Assembly: GCF_004634425.1 (NCBI RefSeq)
Contig: NZ_SBJL01000003.1
Coordinates: 186,001 to 250,000, forward strand
From: Vitreimonas flagellata
GTDB lineage: Bacteria; Pseudomonadota; Alphaproteobacteria; Caulobacterales; Aquidulcibacteraceae
Length of the DNA stretch: 64,000 bases
Direction: 5' to 3'
Shown here: piece by piece, positions 55,726 through 64,000 of the stretch
Position numbering within the stretch: the first letter of the stretch is position 1
Layout: every line of letters starts with the position of its first letter
Translations under genes and position numbers: made by a program
Notes under the pieces: model-generated
Told to the model about the DNA's origin: nothing
Databases searched by the model: none
The model's input: the letters and a program-made list of their open reading frames with translations, nothing else

Positions 55726-56952
55726 TTAGGCCACGCTCTCGCCGGGCGCGGGTTTTGGCGGCGCTCTCACCAGGGGCGGCTCCGGCGCCAAACGCAGCAG
55801 GAAAGGGTTCAGCGCAATCGAGATCATCGCGGCGGCGAGGATGAGATTGTGCGTCTCCATCGACATGACGTTGAGCTGCAACCCAAGTGCTGCCAGCACG
55901 AATGAGAATTCACCGATTTGCGCGAGGCCAAGCGCGAGCACGACGCTGGCGTGCGGCGGTTGCTTCATGGCGCGCATCAGCAAATAGGCAAGCCCAGCTT
56001 TGCCGAAGATCACGACTGAGACGATGGTCGCCACCATCAAGGGCTGGCGCAGCAAGACGCCCGGATCAAACAACATGCCGACAGCGACGAAGAAGAGCAC
56101 GGCGAAGGTGTCGCGCAGCGGCAGCGAATCCTCGGCCACCTTGTGGCTGAATTTGGAGCCGTTGAGCGCAAGCCCACCTAGGAACGCGCCGAGTGCGAAG
56201 CTGGCGTCGAACCAATAATAGGCTGCCCAGGCCACACCCAGCGCCAAAGCCAAGGTGCCGAGCGAGAGAAGCTCGCGCGATTTTGTGTGCGCGATCTGGA
56301 TGATGAGCCACGGAAACACCCGCGCGCCGACAACCATGATCAAAGCGATAAAGCCCACGATCTTGGCGAAGGTGACGCCCAGAGCGCCAGCGATGCGCCA
56401 AGGCGAGATGTTCGCGTCCTCGGCCGAAAGGCTCCAGACAAGCGCCGGCAGCACAACGATGCTGAGTACGATCAGCAGATCTTCGATCAGCAGCCAGGAC
56501 ACGCCAATGCGACCGGCTTCCGTCTTCATCAGCTTCCGATCCTCTAGCGCGCGCAGAAACACGATCGTGCTGGCGACTGAAACGGAGGCGCCCAGGATCG
56601 CGCTCTCCAGGAAGGGTAGGCCAAGCACGAGGCCGACGAGGCAGCCCAGGCCGCCCGAAAGCAGCGTGTGAAAGATCGAGCCGGGGACCGCGATCCAGCG
56701 CACCGACCAGATGTCGTCGACCGAGATCTTAAGGCCAACGCCGAACATCAGCAGGATGACGCCGATCTCGGAGAGTTGAAGCGCCAGCTCCACGTCGGCG
56801 ATAAAGCCCGGTGAATAGGGGCCGACAGCGACGCCCGCGAGCAAATAGCCGACGATCGGCGAAAGCCGCAGGCGCTGGGCGATAAAGCCGAAGACGAACG
56901 CAAGCACGATCGCGCCGACGAGGGTCGAGATCAGTGCGTACTTGTCTTCCAT
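55726..56952 (-). CDS. Kef-type cation/proton antiporter (CPA2)
   Basis: 408 residues from ATG 56952 with GGAGCAATC upstream; the in-frame extension to 57114 is charged and not family-like. About twelve membrane spans. YLLAGVAVGPYSPGF, LLMFGVGLKISVDDIW and LSEIGVILLMF are typical CPA2 features, with GLAQIGEFSFVLAALGLQL near the end. There is no C-terminal RCK/TrkA_N domain, so it is shorter than KefB/C. Ion (K+ or Na+) not determined. Confidence 0.9.
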   Translation of the reverse strand: MEDKYALISTLVGAIVLAFVFGFIAQRLRLSPIVGYLLAGVAVGPYSPGFIADVELALQLSEIGVILLMFGVGLKISVDDIWSVRWIAVPGSIFHTLLSGGLGCLVGLVLGLPFLESAILGASVSVASTIVFLRALEDRKLMKTEAGRIGVSWLLIEDLLIVLSIVVLPALVWSLSAEDANISPWRIAGALGVTFAKIVGFIALIMVVGARVFPWLIIQIAHTKSRELLSLGTLALALGVAWAAYYWFDASFALGAFLGGLALNGSKFSHKVAEDSLPLRDTFAVLFFVAVGMLFDPGVLLRQPLMVATIVSVVIFGKAGLAYLLMRAMKQPPHASVVLALGLAQIGEFSFVLAALGLQLNVMSMETHNLILAAAMISIALNPFLLRLAPEPPLVRAPPKPAPGESVA

Positions 56953-57021
56953 AGATTGCTCCGGCGCCGGTTCCATAACGCATGCGGCGCACGTGCTTCG
57001 CAAGGGAGGCGCGGTGCTTTT

Positions 57022-57087
57022 GGAGCGCGCGTCTTCAGACGCGCGTGGTTTGGGCGCCGCTGACGCGGGTCTGAAGACCCGCGCTCC
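57022..57087. repeat. Nested inverted repeat (cruciform) upstream of the antiporter gene
   Basis: Outer arms GGAGCGC (57022-57028) and GCGCTCC (57081-57087) enclose two hairpins: CGCGCGTC/GACGCGCG (57026-57045) and CGCGGGTC/GACCCGCG (57064-57083). The sequences GTCTTCAGAC and GTCTGAAGAC are themselves palindromic. Confidence 0.85.
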
Positions 57088-57146
57088 GGAATCTCGTCGC
57101 GACAGCAGGAACAAGTTTTGGTCGCATTTGTTGATGCGCTGAGCGG

Positions 57147-57674
57147 ATGGATCTTCAAGCAGGGCTAACCCTGATGGCGTATGACGCAGTGCTGACGGCT
57201 AATCAGGCGACCGCTATCGTCGCGGAGCCGCGCGATTATTTCCTCCGCTCCGAACGCCTCGTGCTGCTGACGGGCGCGGTCGCGATCGGCGCGCTCATGG
57301 GATTTGCCGCCACCATCATGACCGGGCGCACCGACCCGTGGGTGGTGATCGCGACAGCGGCGGTGGCGATCACGTTTGCGCTCTATCTGACATCTTTGAC
57401 TTTGGTGGATGCCCTGCGTCGGGACGCACGGGGCTGCGCCATTGCGGCGGGCCTGCATTGCGCGGCTCTGCTGTCGTGGCCGATGACGAGTCTGCTCGTG
57501 CCGTTGAGTGAGGCGATCTATTGGATCGCGCCGGTCGCGGCGCTTTCGAGCTTGGTGCTGTTTGCGTCGTGCTGGGGCGGCTCAGCGCGCGCTGTGTATC
57601 GCATGACGGCTCAGGGTGCGCTGGTGGCCGCACTTGCGGCGCATCAGGGTGCGCTGCTGATTATGGCTGGGTAA
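57147..57674 (+). CDS. Hypothetical membrane protein
   Basis: 175 residues from ATG 57147 (Met10 at 57174 is an alternative start). Four hydrophobic spans: ~40-58, ~66-86, ~97-118 (GLHCAALLSWPMTSLLVPL) and ~122-170. Charged loop REPRDYFLRSERL at ~28-38. No family recognised. Its stop overlaps the convergent ABC1 kinase gene by 14 nt. Confidence 0.6.
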   Translation: MDLQAGLTLMAYDAVLTANQATAIVAEPRDYFLRSERLVLLTGAVAIGALMGFAATIMTGRTDPWVVIATAAVAITFALYLTSLTLVDALRRDARGCAIAAGLHCAALLSWPMTSLLVPLSEAIYWIAPVAALSSLVLFASCWGGSARAVYRMTAQGALVAALAAHQGALLIMAG

Positions 57675-59010
57675 GTTCCGCGAGGCCGACGCGCTTAACA
57701 GCTTCAGCTTGGCGCTGCGCAAGGGTTTCAGTCGTAAAGCCTTCGACGCTGTCGCTAAACACCTGTGCGAAGTTCAATTCCGCGCGCAGGTGCAAGAAAG
57801 CTGCACCCAGGCCGATAGCGGCGCGGTCCATGAACACGAACTCGCGTGGGATCAGCACGGGGCCGAGCGTCTTCAAGCGCTTGCGCACCTCCATCGCTTC
57901 GCGGCGGCCGTACTCGGCGGGCGGCACGTTGTCTGCGATGGTGCGAACGCGATCGTCGAGCATCGGGCCATAGATGAAGCGCGCCCACATGGTCAGCGCT
58001 TCGATCAGTTCGGCATTGAGGTTCTTGAACCCCCACACTTCATAGGCATGCGCGACTTGATCCATGTCGCCGGCGCGCAGGCCGCGATAGAGGCCGACGA
58101 CGCCGTCGAGGAAACGCGGCGGAAATATACGCACGCAGCCGAAATCCAAGAGGTGCAGGCGCTCGGCGTTCTCCGTGAGCGCGTAATTGCCGAGATGGGG
58201 ATCGCCATGGATCACGCCATAATGCGTCATCGGCCCCCACCACGCTTTGAAGAGGAGTTCGGCGATGCGGTTGCGGGTGTCCTGTGGCTCATCGAGCCAG
58301 TGCATCAGGCCGCGGCCTTCGAGCCAGGTCATGGTGAGCAGGCGCTTGCTGGACAGTTCTTCAAGCGGTTCGGGGGTTTTGATACGCGGATCGTCGGCGA
58401 AGATATCCGCGAACAGCCGCATGTGCTTCAACTCGCGTTCGTAATCGAGCTCTTCGCGCAAACGGTCGCCGACTTCGAGGATGGCTTCCGATGAATCGAT
58501 CGAGCCATCCATGCTCTTGAAGAGGGCGAGCAGCGTTTTGAGTTGGCCGAGATCGGCTTCGACGGCGCTGGCCATGTCCGGATATTGCAGCTTGCAGGCA
58601 AGCGCACGGCCGTCATGTGCTGTGGCGCGATGCACTTGGCCGAGCGAGGCGGCGGCGGCGGCTTCGCGATCGAAGCTTGCGAATTGGCTTTCCCAAGTCT
58701 CACCAAGCTCGGCGCGCATGCGCCGCTGCACGAACGGCCAGCCCATCGCCGGCGCGTGGGCTTGGAGTTTGCGGAATTCTTCGGCGTACGCTTGCGGCAA
58801 GAGATCGGGGATCGTTGAAAGCAGCTGCGCCACTTTCATCAGCGGGCCTTTGGAGCGGCCGAGCGCTTGGCGCACCGCGCGCGCCAAAGCTTGTTGATCC
58901 GCGCCCATCATCCTTGCGCCCACCGCGCCAGAAATATTCGCGCCTACACGCGCCACACGGCCGATGCGTGCGGTGATGCGGTTACGTTCTGGGTCGATTT
59001 TGTCGGTCAT
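57661..59010 (-). CDS. ABC1/UbiB-family atypical kinase
   Basis: 449 residues. GPLMKVAQLLS at 55-65 corresponds to the family KxGQ motif (here KVAQ, Gly to Ala), then AAAASLGQVHRA (Ala-rich loop), HYGVIHGDPHLGNY (catalytic Asp and Asn) and LDFGCVRIFPPRF (DFG). The ABC1 family supports ubiquinone synthesis or lipid handling. No C-terminal membrane span of classical UbiB is obvious. Whether it phosphorylates or is an ATPase is unresolved. Confidence 0.92.
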   Translation of the reverse strand: MTDKIDPERNRITARIGRVARVGANISGAVGARMMGADQQALARAVRQALGRSKGPLMKVAQLLSTIPDLLPQAYAEEFRKLQAHAPAMGWPFVQRRMRAELGETWESQFASFDREAAAAASLGQVHRATAHDGRALACKLQYPDMASAVEADLGQLKTLLALFKSMDGSIDSSEAILEVGDRLREELDYERELKHMRLFADIFADDPRIKTPEPLEELSSKRLLTMTWLEGRGLMHWLDEPQDTRNRIAELLFKAWWGPMTHYGVIHGDPHLGNYALTENAERLHLLDFGCVRIFPPRFLDGVVGLYRGLRAGDMDQVAHAYEVWGFKNLNAELIEALTMWARFIYGPMLDDRVRTIADNVPPAEYGRREAMEVRKRLKTLGPVLIPREFVFMDRAAIGLGAAFLHLRAELNFAQVFSDSVEGFTTETLAQRQAEAVKRVGLAELTQP

Positions 59011-59177
59011 GCAGAGGCGATCGTGGTAAACACGCTGTTTAGATAGTGCCTGAAAGAGCTTAGGAAAATCGTATTTCAGTGTGCCATTTTAACGCGACCT
59101 GAACCTCCTTTGGTTACGGTCCCGCCAACGATCAGCGTTTCCAACAGAGAAACGCGACGTATTTGGTTGGTGGTGAC

Positions 59178-60674
59178 ATGGGCAAGACTATCCTGATCGT
59201 CGATGACGATCCGGCGCAGCGTCGTCTTCTGCAGGCGGCCGTGGAGCGCAATGGCTTTCTGACACGTGCGGCTGAGAACGGCGCCCAAGCGGTTGAGGCC
59301 GTCGATACGCACGCAGACATCGATATTGTGCTTCTCGATCTCATCATGCCCGGCATGAGCGGTCAGGAAGCGATGAAGGAAATACGTCGGCGCCGCAGCG
59401 ATCTGCCGTGCATCGTGCTGACCGCGTCGGGCGGTATCGATACGGTCGTGCAAGCGATGCAAGCGGGTGCTTCCGATTTCTTCGTGAAGCCGGCTTCGCC
59501 CGAACGGATCATGGTCTCGATCCGCAACGCGCTTGAAATGTCGAACCTGAAAACCGAAGTCGTGCGCTTGAAGAAGCGCGCCAACGGTCAGATGGGCTTT
59601 GACGACATGGTCGCCAACGCGCCGGTGATGGCGCCTGTGGTGCGCATGGGTAAGCGCGCGGCGGCTTCGAACATTCCGGTGTTGATCACTGGCGAAAGCG
59701 GCGTCGGCAAGGAATTGCTGGCGCGTGCGATCCAGGGCGCTTCCGAGCGCGCGGGCCGTCCGTTCGTGACGGTCAATTGCGGCGCCATCCCGGAAAATCT
59801 GGTTGAGTCCATTCTGTTCGGTCACGTGAAGGGCAGCTTCACGGGCGCGACCGACAATCACGCCGGCAAGTTCGTGGAGGCGAACGGCGGCACGCTGTTC
59901 TTGGACGAAGTTGGTGAATTGCCGCTCGACATGCAGGTGAAACTGCTGCGCGTGCTGCAAGAAGGCGAAGTCGATCCCGTCGGCGGCAAGCGCACCACGA
60001 AGGTCGATGTCCGCATTATCAGCGCCACCAACAAGGATTTGGCGAAGCTCGTCGCTGACGGCGCCTTCCGCGAAGACCTCTATTATCGCCTGAACGTCTT
60101 CCCCATCGAAGCGCCGCCGCTGCGCGAGCGTAAGGAAGATTTGCCCGCGCTGGTGCAGCGCTTCATTGCGCGCTTCAACGCCGAGGAGGGCCGCAACGTG
60201 CGCGGCGCGTCGCCCGCGACGATGCAAATGCTGACGGCCTTCGATTGGCCGGGCAACGTCCGCCAGCTTGAGAACAGCATCTTCCGCGCTGTGATCCTGT
60301 GCGAAGGCGAATTGCTGCAGCCGGAAGATTTCCCGCAAATCTCGGGTCTGAAGCCGCTCGCCGCCGCTAATGACGTGCTGCCGGCTGACGTGCCTGTGCC
60401 GGCGAACGATCATCACGTCTCGCAAGCGACGGCGACGTTCAACGCCGTGATGCAAGCCGCGTCGGATACGTCGAACGCTGCGGTGAAGATGTTCGACGGC
60501 GAAGGCCATCTGCGTCAGCTCGAACAGATCGAGCGTGACCTGATCGAACTCGCGATCGATCATTATGCTGGCCATATGTCGGAAGTGGCGCGCCGCTTGG
60601 GCATCGGCCGCTCGACATTGTACCGCAAATTGCGCGAATACGGCCTCGAAGAGAAGGCTGCGGCTGAAGGCTAA
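59178..60674 (+). CDS. NtrC-type sigma-54 dependent response regulator
   Basis: 498 residues from ATG 59178; the frame is open to 59163. Receiver ~1-118 with Asp54 phospho-acceptor and Lys104; AAA+ domain from ~145 with Walker A GESGVGKE (172-179), GSFTGA (219-224) and [25 protein letters not shown]; an ANDHH-containing linker (~400-430) and a C-terminal Fis helix-turn-helix ([23 protein letters not shown]). The loop that contacts sigma-54 is GSFTGA rather than GAFTGA; Ser is tolerated in some homologues. Resembles Caulobacter TacA. Single gene with no adjacent kinase. Confidence 0.93.
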   Translation: MGKTILIVDDDPAQRRLLQAAVERNGFLTRAAENGAQAVEAVDTHADIDIVLLDLIMPGMSGQEAMKEIRRRRSDLPCIVLTASGGIDTVVQAMQAGASDFFVKPASPERIMVSIRNALEMSNLKTEVVRLKKRANGQMGFDDMVANAPVMAPVVRMGKRAAASNIPVLITGESGVGKELLARAIQGASERAGRPFVTVNCGAIPENLVESILFGHVKGSFTGATDNHAGKFVEANGGTLFLDEVGELPLDMQVKLLRVLQEGEVDPVGGKRTTKVDVRIISATNKDLAKLVADGAFREDLYYRLNVFPIEAPPLRERKEDLPALVQRFIARFNAEEGRNVRGASPATMQMLTAFDWPGNVRQLENSIFRAVILCEGELLQPEDFPQISGLKPLAAANDVLPADVPVPANDHHVSQATATFNAVMQAASDTSNAAVKMFDGEGHLRQLEQIERDLIELAIDHYAGHMSEVARRLGIGRSTLYRKLREYGLEEKAAAEG

Positions 60675-60685
60675 GGGAGTAGGCG

Positions 60686-60970
60686 ATGATGTTGATGCTG
60701 ATGTCCCTTAGCATCAACGTCATCGCGTTCCTTGCATTTGGCTGGGACAAAAGCCGCGCCGAACGGCGTATGCGGCGCATCCCTGAAAGCACCCTTCTGG
60801 GCTTGGCGCTGTTCGGCGGCGCAGCCGGCGCTGTGCTCGGCCAACAGGTCTTTCGTCACAAGACGCGCAAACAACCGTTCGCCGCGCTGCTCTTGTGCGC
60901 GGTGGCGATCAATGTGGCTGCACTGGTGATTTGGCTGTCGCCAGAAATGCGCGCGCAGTTCGGCTTCTAA
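60686..60970 (+). CDS. DUF1294 membrane protein
   Basis: 94 residues from ATG 60686 with GGGAGTAGG upstream. Four hydrophobic segments; LAFGWDKSRAERRMRRIPESTLLGLALFGGAAGAVLGQQVFRHKTRKQPF is the DUF1294 signature. Starts 11 bp after the NtrC-type gene, likely in the same transcript. Function unknown. Confidence 0.9.
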   Translation: MMLMLMSLSINVIAFLAFGWDKSRAERRMRRIPESTLLGLALFGGAAGAVLGQQVFRHKTRKQPFAALLLCAVAINVAALVIWLSPEMRAQFGF

Positions 60971-61338
60971 TCCTCATCCCTTTGCCGTGGCGGTGGACGG
61001 TTTTTCCAGCCGAGCGGCTTTTTCGTTGTCATGCCTTTGCGCTTCTTGCCGCGGGCTTTGGCGGCGATCTCTTTGAGCTTGACGGTTTGTAAATTGGAGA
61101 GGGCGTCGTCGCGGCGGCCTTTGCTGAGATCGTTGAAGGCGCTGCCGTATTTTTCGAGGCGTTTGTCCACCTCGGTCAGAAATTCGCTTTCCCATTCCGA
61201 ATAATCGACCGCGCCTTCGCCGGGCTTCACTTCGCCGGTTTCGGGATCGATCGTCTCCGGCGCGCTGCCTTTGGCGGCGAGCTTGCGGATGATCCGCAGC
61301 GCCTTGCGCGTTTGCTTGGGATCGACGTCGCGGGGCAT
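60967..61338 (-). CDS. Hypothetical charged protein
   Basis: 123 residues from ATG 61338; the extension to 61374 runs through a palindromic repeat. Strongly basic C-terminus (KEIAAKARGKKRKGMTTKKP, PPPRQRDED). The PETGEVKPGEGAVDYSEWESEFLTEVDKRLEKYGSAFNDLSKGR middle is conserved in character but no named family was recognised. Overlaps the DUF1294 gene by 4 nt. Confidence 0.65.
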   Translation of the reverse strand: MPRDVDPKQTRKALRIIRKLAAKGSAPETIDPETGEVKPGEGAVDYSEWESEFLTEVDKRLEKYGSAFNDLSKGRRDDALSNLQTVKLKEIAAKARGKKRKGMTTKKPLGWKNRPPPRQRDED

Positions 61339-61368
61339 GGCGCGCGACGTTAGCACGAACTTATGCAC

Positions 61369-61399
61369 CGTCATCCCGGCACACCCGACCGGGACGACG
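61369..61399. repeat. Minimal CGTCATCCCGG palindromic unit
   Basis: CGTCATCCCGG (61369-61379) faces CCGGGACGACG (61389-61399), one mismatch, 9-nt loop. This is the short form of the units at 34499 and 34911, here between two minus-strand genes. Confidence 0.75.
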
Positions 61400-61410
61400 A
61401 GCTTAGTGGC

Positions 61411-61704
61411 TTAAATCTCGCCCAGCGCGTGAAGATAGAGGTCGCGGACCATTTCTTGTTCTTCGCGCTCTTGGCGGTCTTGCTTGCGGATGCGCACGAC
61501 TTGGCGAAGCACCTTCGTGTCGAAGCCCAGCGCCTTGGCTTCGGCGTAGGTCTCTTTCACGTCGTCGGCGATCGACTTTTTTTCTTCCTCAAGCTTCTCG
61601 ATGCGCGCGACGAGCTGGCGCAGCTTCTCTTGCGTTGCTTGCGTCAGCGATTGCGGCGCAGCGACCGTTTCCGTTCCACCAAAATCCGGCATGTGCCCAC
61701 CCAT
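61411..61704 (-). CDS. gapR: GapR-family (DUF2312) nucleoid-associated protein
   Basis: 97 residues from ATG 61704; ATG 61692 is an alternative with a GGGTGGGC ahead. The helix [48 protein letters not shown] is the GapR signature, forming a dimer/tetramer clamp that encircles overtwisted DNA. Important for chromosome structure and replication in Caulobacter. The N-terminal 20 residues are variable. Confidence 0.92.
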   Translation of the reverse strand: MGGHMPDFGGTETVAAPQSLTQATQEKLRQLVARIEKLEEEKKSIADDVKETYAEAKALGFDTKVLRQVVRIRKQDRQEREEQEMVRDLYLHALGEI

Positions 61705-61735
61705 ATCGTTTCGAGAATCGAATCGTTGAGAAACA

Positions 61736-62701
61736 TTACTCTTCGACGGGCGCTGACGTCAGCTCGTTGACACGGCGAATCGCGGCGACAACCAGATCTG
61801 TCCTCAGGCGGTGCGGCATATGCCCTGTGTCGGGTGCGATCACGAGTTCCGCGGCGGGGAGTTGGGCTGCAAGCGCGCGGGCGTGGCGCTTGGGCGAGAC
61901 GATACGGTCTTTCTCCGCAGTGATGATGATCGCGGGTGTGAATAAGTCGCTATAGCGCGGCTGTTGCGCCGCGAATTCCGCATTGGCGGCGACGACATCG
62001 CGTGCGCTCGCGCGAAACGCGCGCGGGCGGAAGATCAGCGGCACGCCCGCGTCGTTGAGATAATTCACAGGCGCGGGCGCGGGCCAAAAATTATTCGCGA
62101 CGCTTGTCGGGCTCATCGGCGGCGCCAGCCACGGGATCAGCAATCCACAGAAAATATCGCCAAGCACCGGCGTCGCCGAAAGCCGCGCCCACCATGCGTT
62201 CTTGCCCGGATAGGGGCAGGCAGCCGGCGCGATCAGCACAAGCCCGCTGACGAGGTGCGGGTGATCGAGCGCCAAGCGCAACGCAACGGCGGAGCCGAGC
62301 GAGTGCGCGACGATGATGGCTTTGCCTTCGCCGCTTTGCTCCAGCGCGCGCGCCGCGCAACGCGCCTGAACCTTCAGCGTGTGCGCATCGCGCTTCATGC
62401 GCGTGGAATGGCCCATGCCGGGGCGATCATAGGCGATGACGTGATGCAGCGGCGAAAATTCCTCCGCCAACGGCCCCCACAGCTCAAGCAGATTCGAACT
62501 CGCGCCGTGGATCAGCAGCATACGCGGCGAACCGGGTAGGCCAGCTTCACGGATGTGCAGCCGCGCGCCTTCGGCGTCGATGAAACGGCCTGTCGGTGGG
62601 AATTGGGCTTCGACATTGTGTGTGTAGGCGCGGGCGTGCGCGGCCAACGCAAATGCCGCCAGTGTGAGCGCGACCGCTATGGCCGCGAGCCACAGCATCA
62701 T
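61736..62701 (-). CDS. Alpha/beta hydrolase, membrane-anchored
   Basis: 321 residues. An N-terminal hydrophobic segment (~3-24) likely anchors it. [39 protein letters not shown] (nucleophile Ser in A-H-S-L-G, a variant of GxSxG) and the His in [10 protein letters not shown] give the catalytic elements; DRIVSPKRH carries the Asp. Likely a hydrolase of small esters or C-C bonds; substrate unknown. Overlaps the TPR lipoprotein gene by 4 nt. Confidence 0.92.
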   Translation of the reverse strand: MMLWLAAIAVALTLAAFALAAHARAYTHNVEAQFPPTGRFIDAEGARLHIREAGLPGSPRMLLIHGASSNLLELWGPLAEEFSPLHHVIAYDRPGMGHSTRMKRDAHTLKVQARCAARALEQSGEGKAIIVAHSLGSAVALRLALDHPHLVSGLVLIAPAACPYPGKNAWWARLSATPVLGDIFCGLLIPWLAPPMSPTSVANNFWPAPAPVNYLNDAGVPLIFRPRAFRASARDVVAANAEFAAQQPRYSDLFTPAIIITAEKDRIVSPKRHARALAAQLPAAELVIAPDTGHMPHRLRTDLVVAAIRRVNELTSAPVEE

Positions 62702-63258
62702 GCGTCGCGGCCGTCCACGCGCGGTTCGAGGCGGCGCACGCCTTGGATCGCCGCTTCGTAATTCGGATGGATCACGAGCGCTGCGCGATAGGCTTCAAGT
62801 GCTGCGCGCTCTTGACCGAGTTCTTCGTAGATGATGCCTAAGGCCGCGAGCGCTGCGAAATGGCGCGGCTCGCGCTTCAGCGTTTCCTGAATGGCCGAGA
62901 TCGCGGCCGGATAATCCTCGGCTTGGTAAGCGATGCCGGCGCGACGGTTCCAGGTTTCGGCGAAGTTCGGGGCGAGATCGCTGGCTTGGTCGAGGAAGCG
63001 GCCGGCCAGATCGGAATCGCCCGCGTTTTCGGCGGCTGCGGCGCGTTCAAGCAGCACATTCACCGTCGGCGAGCCTGAATCGGCCCAGCGATTCCAGATC
63101 GCTTGCTCGATCGGCTGGGCTGATTGAGCGTCCTCAGCTTGTTCCAATTGCGCAAAGAGCCCGTCGAGTTCGGGATCGACACGCGGCTGGGCGCGTTCAC
63201 TCACGCCGCAGGCGGCGAGCGAAACAAGCATCACAAGGGTCAGAATAATTTGGCGCAT
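62698..63258 (-). CDS. TPR-repeat lipoprotein
   Basis: 186 residues from ATG 63258. Lipobox LVSLAAC (Cys17). Two or three TPRs: DLAPNFAETWNRRAGIAYQAEDYPAAISAIQETLKREPRHFAALAALGIIYEELGQERAALEAYRAAL. Probably a periplasmic scaffold. Coupled to the downstream hydrolase by an ATGA overlap. Confidence 0.88.
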   Translation of the reverse strand: MRQIILTLVMLVSLAACGVSERAQPRVDPELDGLFAQLEQAEDAQSAQPIEQAIWNRWADSGSPTVNVLLERAAAAENAGDSDLAGRFLDQASDLAPNFAETWNRRAGIAYQAEDYPAAISAIQETLKREPRHFAALAALGIIYEELGQERAALEAYRAALVIHPNYEAAIQGVRRLEPRVDGRDA

Positions 63259-63342
63259 CGCGATTCAATCGCGTCAGTTTATCCAAGTTTCACCATGCCC
63301 GCGAGGGCAGGCGGCGCCTTTGCACTCAGAATTGGGCCTAAT

Positions 63343-63468
63343 TCAGCCCTGTTTCGCCTTATAGCGCGGATCTTCTTTGTTGATCACATAGACCCGGCCC
63401 TTGCGGCGCACGACCCGGCAAGCCCGGTGACGAGCTTTGAGCGACTTGAGCGAAGACTTGACTTTCAT
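63343..63468 (-). CDS. rpmJ: 50S ribosomal protein L36, zinc-free type
   Basis: 41 residues from ATG 63468 ([21 protein letters not shown]); the frame continues upstream to 63531 but without L36 character. Lys/Arg-rich, one Cys, no CxxC, so the zinc-less form usual in alphaproteobacteria. Ends RYKAKQG. Confidence 0.96.
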   Translation of the reverse strand: MKVKSSLKSLKARHRACRVVRRKGRVYVINKEDPRYKAKQG

Positions 63469-63597
63469 GGCCGAGAATTCCGGGGCGAAAATGGAAGCGG
63501 GGTCTGTAAGGGGCCGCTTGGGGGAAGTCAATTGGGGGCGTTGAAGCGTTTACCGGCGCGCCCTAGAGCCGTGTGGGGCTGGGAGAAGGGGATAATC

Positions 63598-64000
63598 ATG
63601 GCGCGTGCTTTGTTTCTGGCGGCTGCGATCGGCCTGGCGGTAGCCTGTGGGCCGAACACGGTCGTGGCCCAGCCCGCGCCGGAGCCGCCGACTTTCACCT
63701 CATCGGGGAACCGAGCCTTCGATGAATGGCGCGACGATTTCGCCCGCCGGGCCGTGGAGCGGGGCCGGGACCCGGCTGTGCTGGGCCGCCTGCTGAGCGG
63801 GATTGCGCCGGACGATCGGGTGATCGAGCTGGACCAGCGCCAGCCGGAATTCGTGTCGCCGGTTTGGGATTACGTGACCAACCGCGTGACGGAGAACCGC
63901 ATCTCCGGCGGCCGCGCGCTGAAGGCTGAAATTGGCTCAACCCTCGACGCCGTTGAGCAACGCTATGGCGTGCCGAGTGGGATCATTCTCGGCATCTGGG
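63598..64000 (+). CDS. Lytic murein transglycosylase, N-terminal part (MltB-like)
   Basis: The gene starts at ATG 63598 with GGGAGAAGG upstream and runs off the window after 134 codons. A signal peptide with a lipobox-like LAVAC (Cys17) and PEPPTF linker precede FDEWRDDFARRAVERGRDPA and RQPEFVSPVWDYVTNRVTENRI, the MltB-family N-terminus; QRYGVPSGIILGIW is just ahead of the catalytic Glu, which lies outside. It cleaves peptidoglycan glycan strands. Confidence 0.9.
   Translation, partial: MARALFLAAAIGLAVACGPNTVVAQPAPEPPTFTSSGNRAFDEWRDDFARRAVERGRDPAVLGRLLSGIAPDDRVIELDQRQPEFVSPVWDYVTNRVTENRISGGRALKAEIGSTLDAVEQRYGVPSGIILGIW

Larger units (their letters stand above)
53955..55729 (+). pseudogene. 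DUF3052 family gene split by an IS110/IS1111-type element
   Basis: The 5' part (53955-54215, 87 codons) starts [20 protein letters not shown] and reads to IWVSWPI. The 3' part (55583-55729) reads KKAAKVATDITEDVIRKVAL and on to VDVKVCAVDEVWSGLKLVIRK. Joining 54215 to 55583 restores an unbroken frame of 135 aa with the usual WVSWPKK-type junction of the family. DUF3052 is a small family of unknown function. The insertion falls inside the gene, so it is inactivated; a truncated product ending in the element is possible. The 3' end overlaps the convergent antiporter gene by 4 nt. Confidence 0.92.

Noticed and set aside
59076-60575. 499-aa minus-strand frame opposite the NtrC-type gene
   Set aside because: Antisense shadow of an unmistakable sigma-54 activator.

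Overview
The window is 64 kb of GC-rich, gene-dense alphaproteobacterial chromosome. Gene content points to the Caulobacterales/Hyphomonadaceae side of the class: DUF1465/RcdA, DUF1013/TrcR and DUF2312/GapR homologues are all present, along with COQ9, DUF1192, several TonB-dependent receptors, zinc-free L31 and L36 ribosomal proteins, and a GTTC-N7-GTTC LexA box. The genus cannot be fixed from sequence alone.

Layout. 1-3.6 kb: end of a TonB-dependent receptor, an MprF-like aminoacyl-lipid synthase and a small membrane protein. 3.7-18.6 kb: the ribosomal protein/RNA polymerase block rplK-rplA, then a YCII-like protein, a membrane-anchored TIR protein, glutathione peroxidase and methionine aminopeptidase, followed by rplJ-rplL-rpoB-rpoC with its leader and terminators. 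18.6-26.3 kb: a TonB-plug receptor, a zinc-ribbon protein with a perfect hexapeptide repeat, an aminotransferase, a saccharopine-dehydrogenase-like protein, an EamA transporter and a tightly coupled folB-SDR-SMR cluster.

26.75-30.2 kb is a complete IS1595-like element with 24-bp perfect terminal inverted repeats and an 8-bp target duplication (GCGCCCTT). Besides its transposase it carries at least five passenger genes: a 68-aa protein, an ImmA/IrrE-like protein that has lost the first metal-binding His, a ribbon-helix-helix regulator and two small proteins. It landed between the terminator of a 31-aa secreted peptide gene and a LexA box in front of a radical-SAM gene.

30.2-44.6 kb: radical SAM protein, YpfJ-type metallopeptidase, LysR regulator, MscS channel, trxB, a lone receiver, a VOC/MarR divergent pair with a palindromic operator, rpsU (apparent CTG start), COQ9, a HExxH metallopeptidase with a repeat-rich C-terminus, purK-purE, a GGDEF protein, LpxR and two YdcH-like proteins. 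44.7-53.9 kb: divergent msrB/msrA (msrB with an apparent ATC start), a FecA-like receptor, trcR, an outer-membrane barrel, a remnant of an amidohydrolase, two lipoproteins, a quinone oxidoreductase, a DUF1192 gene, rcdA and rpmE. 54.0-55.7 kb: a DUF3052 gene split by an IS110/IS1111-type element whose long non-coding end carries a candidate guide RNA. 55.7-64 kb: Kef-type antiporter, ABC1 kinase, an NtrC-type regulator, gapR, a hydrolase, a TPR lipoprotein, rpmJ and the start of a lytic transglycosylase.

Most of the window is housekeeping. The accessory signals are the two mobile elements and their cargo, the TIR protein, palindromic intergenic repeats, and two genes whose good Shine-Dalgarno sequences sit in front of non-ATG/GTG/TTG codons. 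No rRNA, tRNA or CRISPR array was seen.
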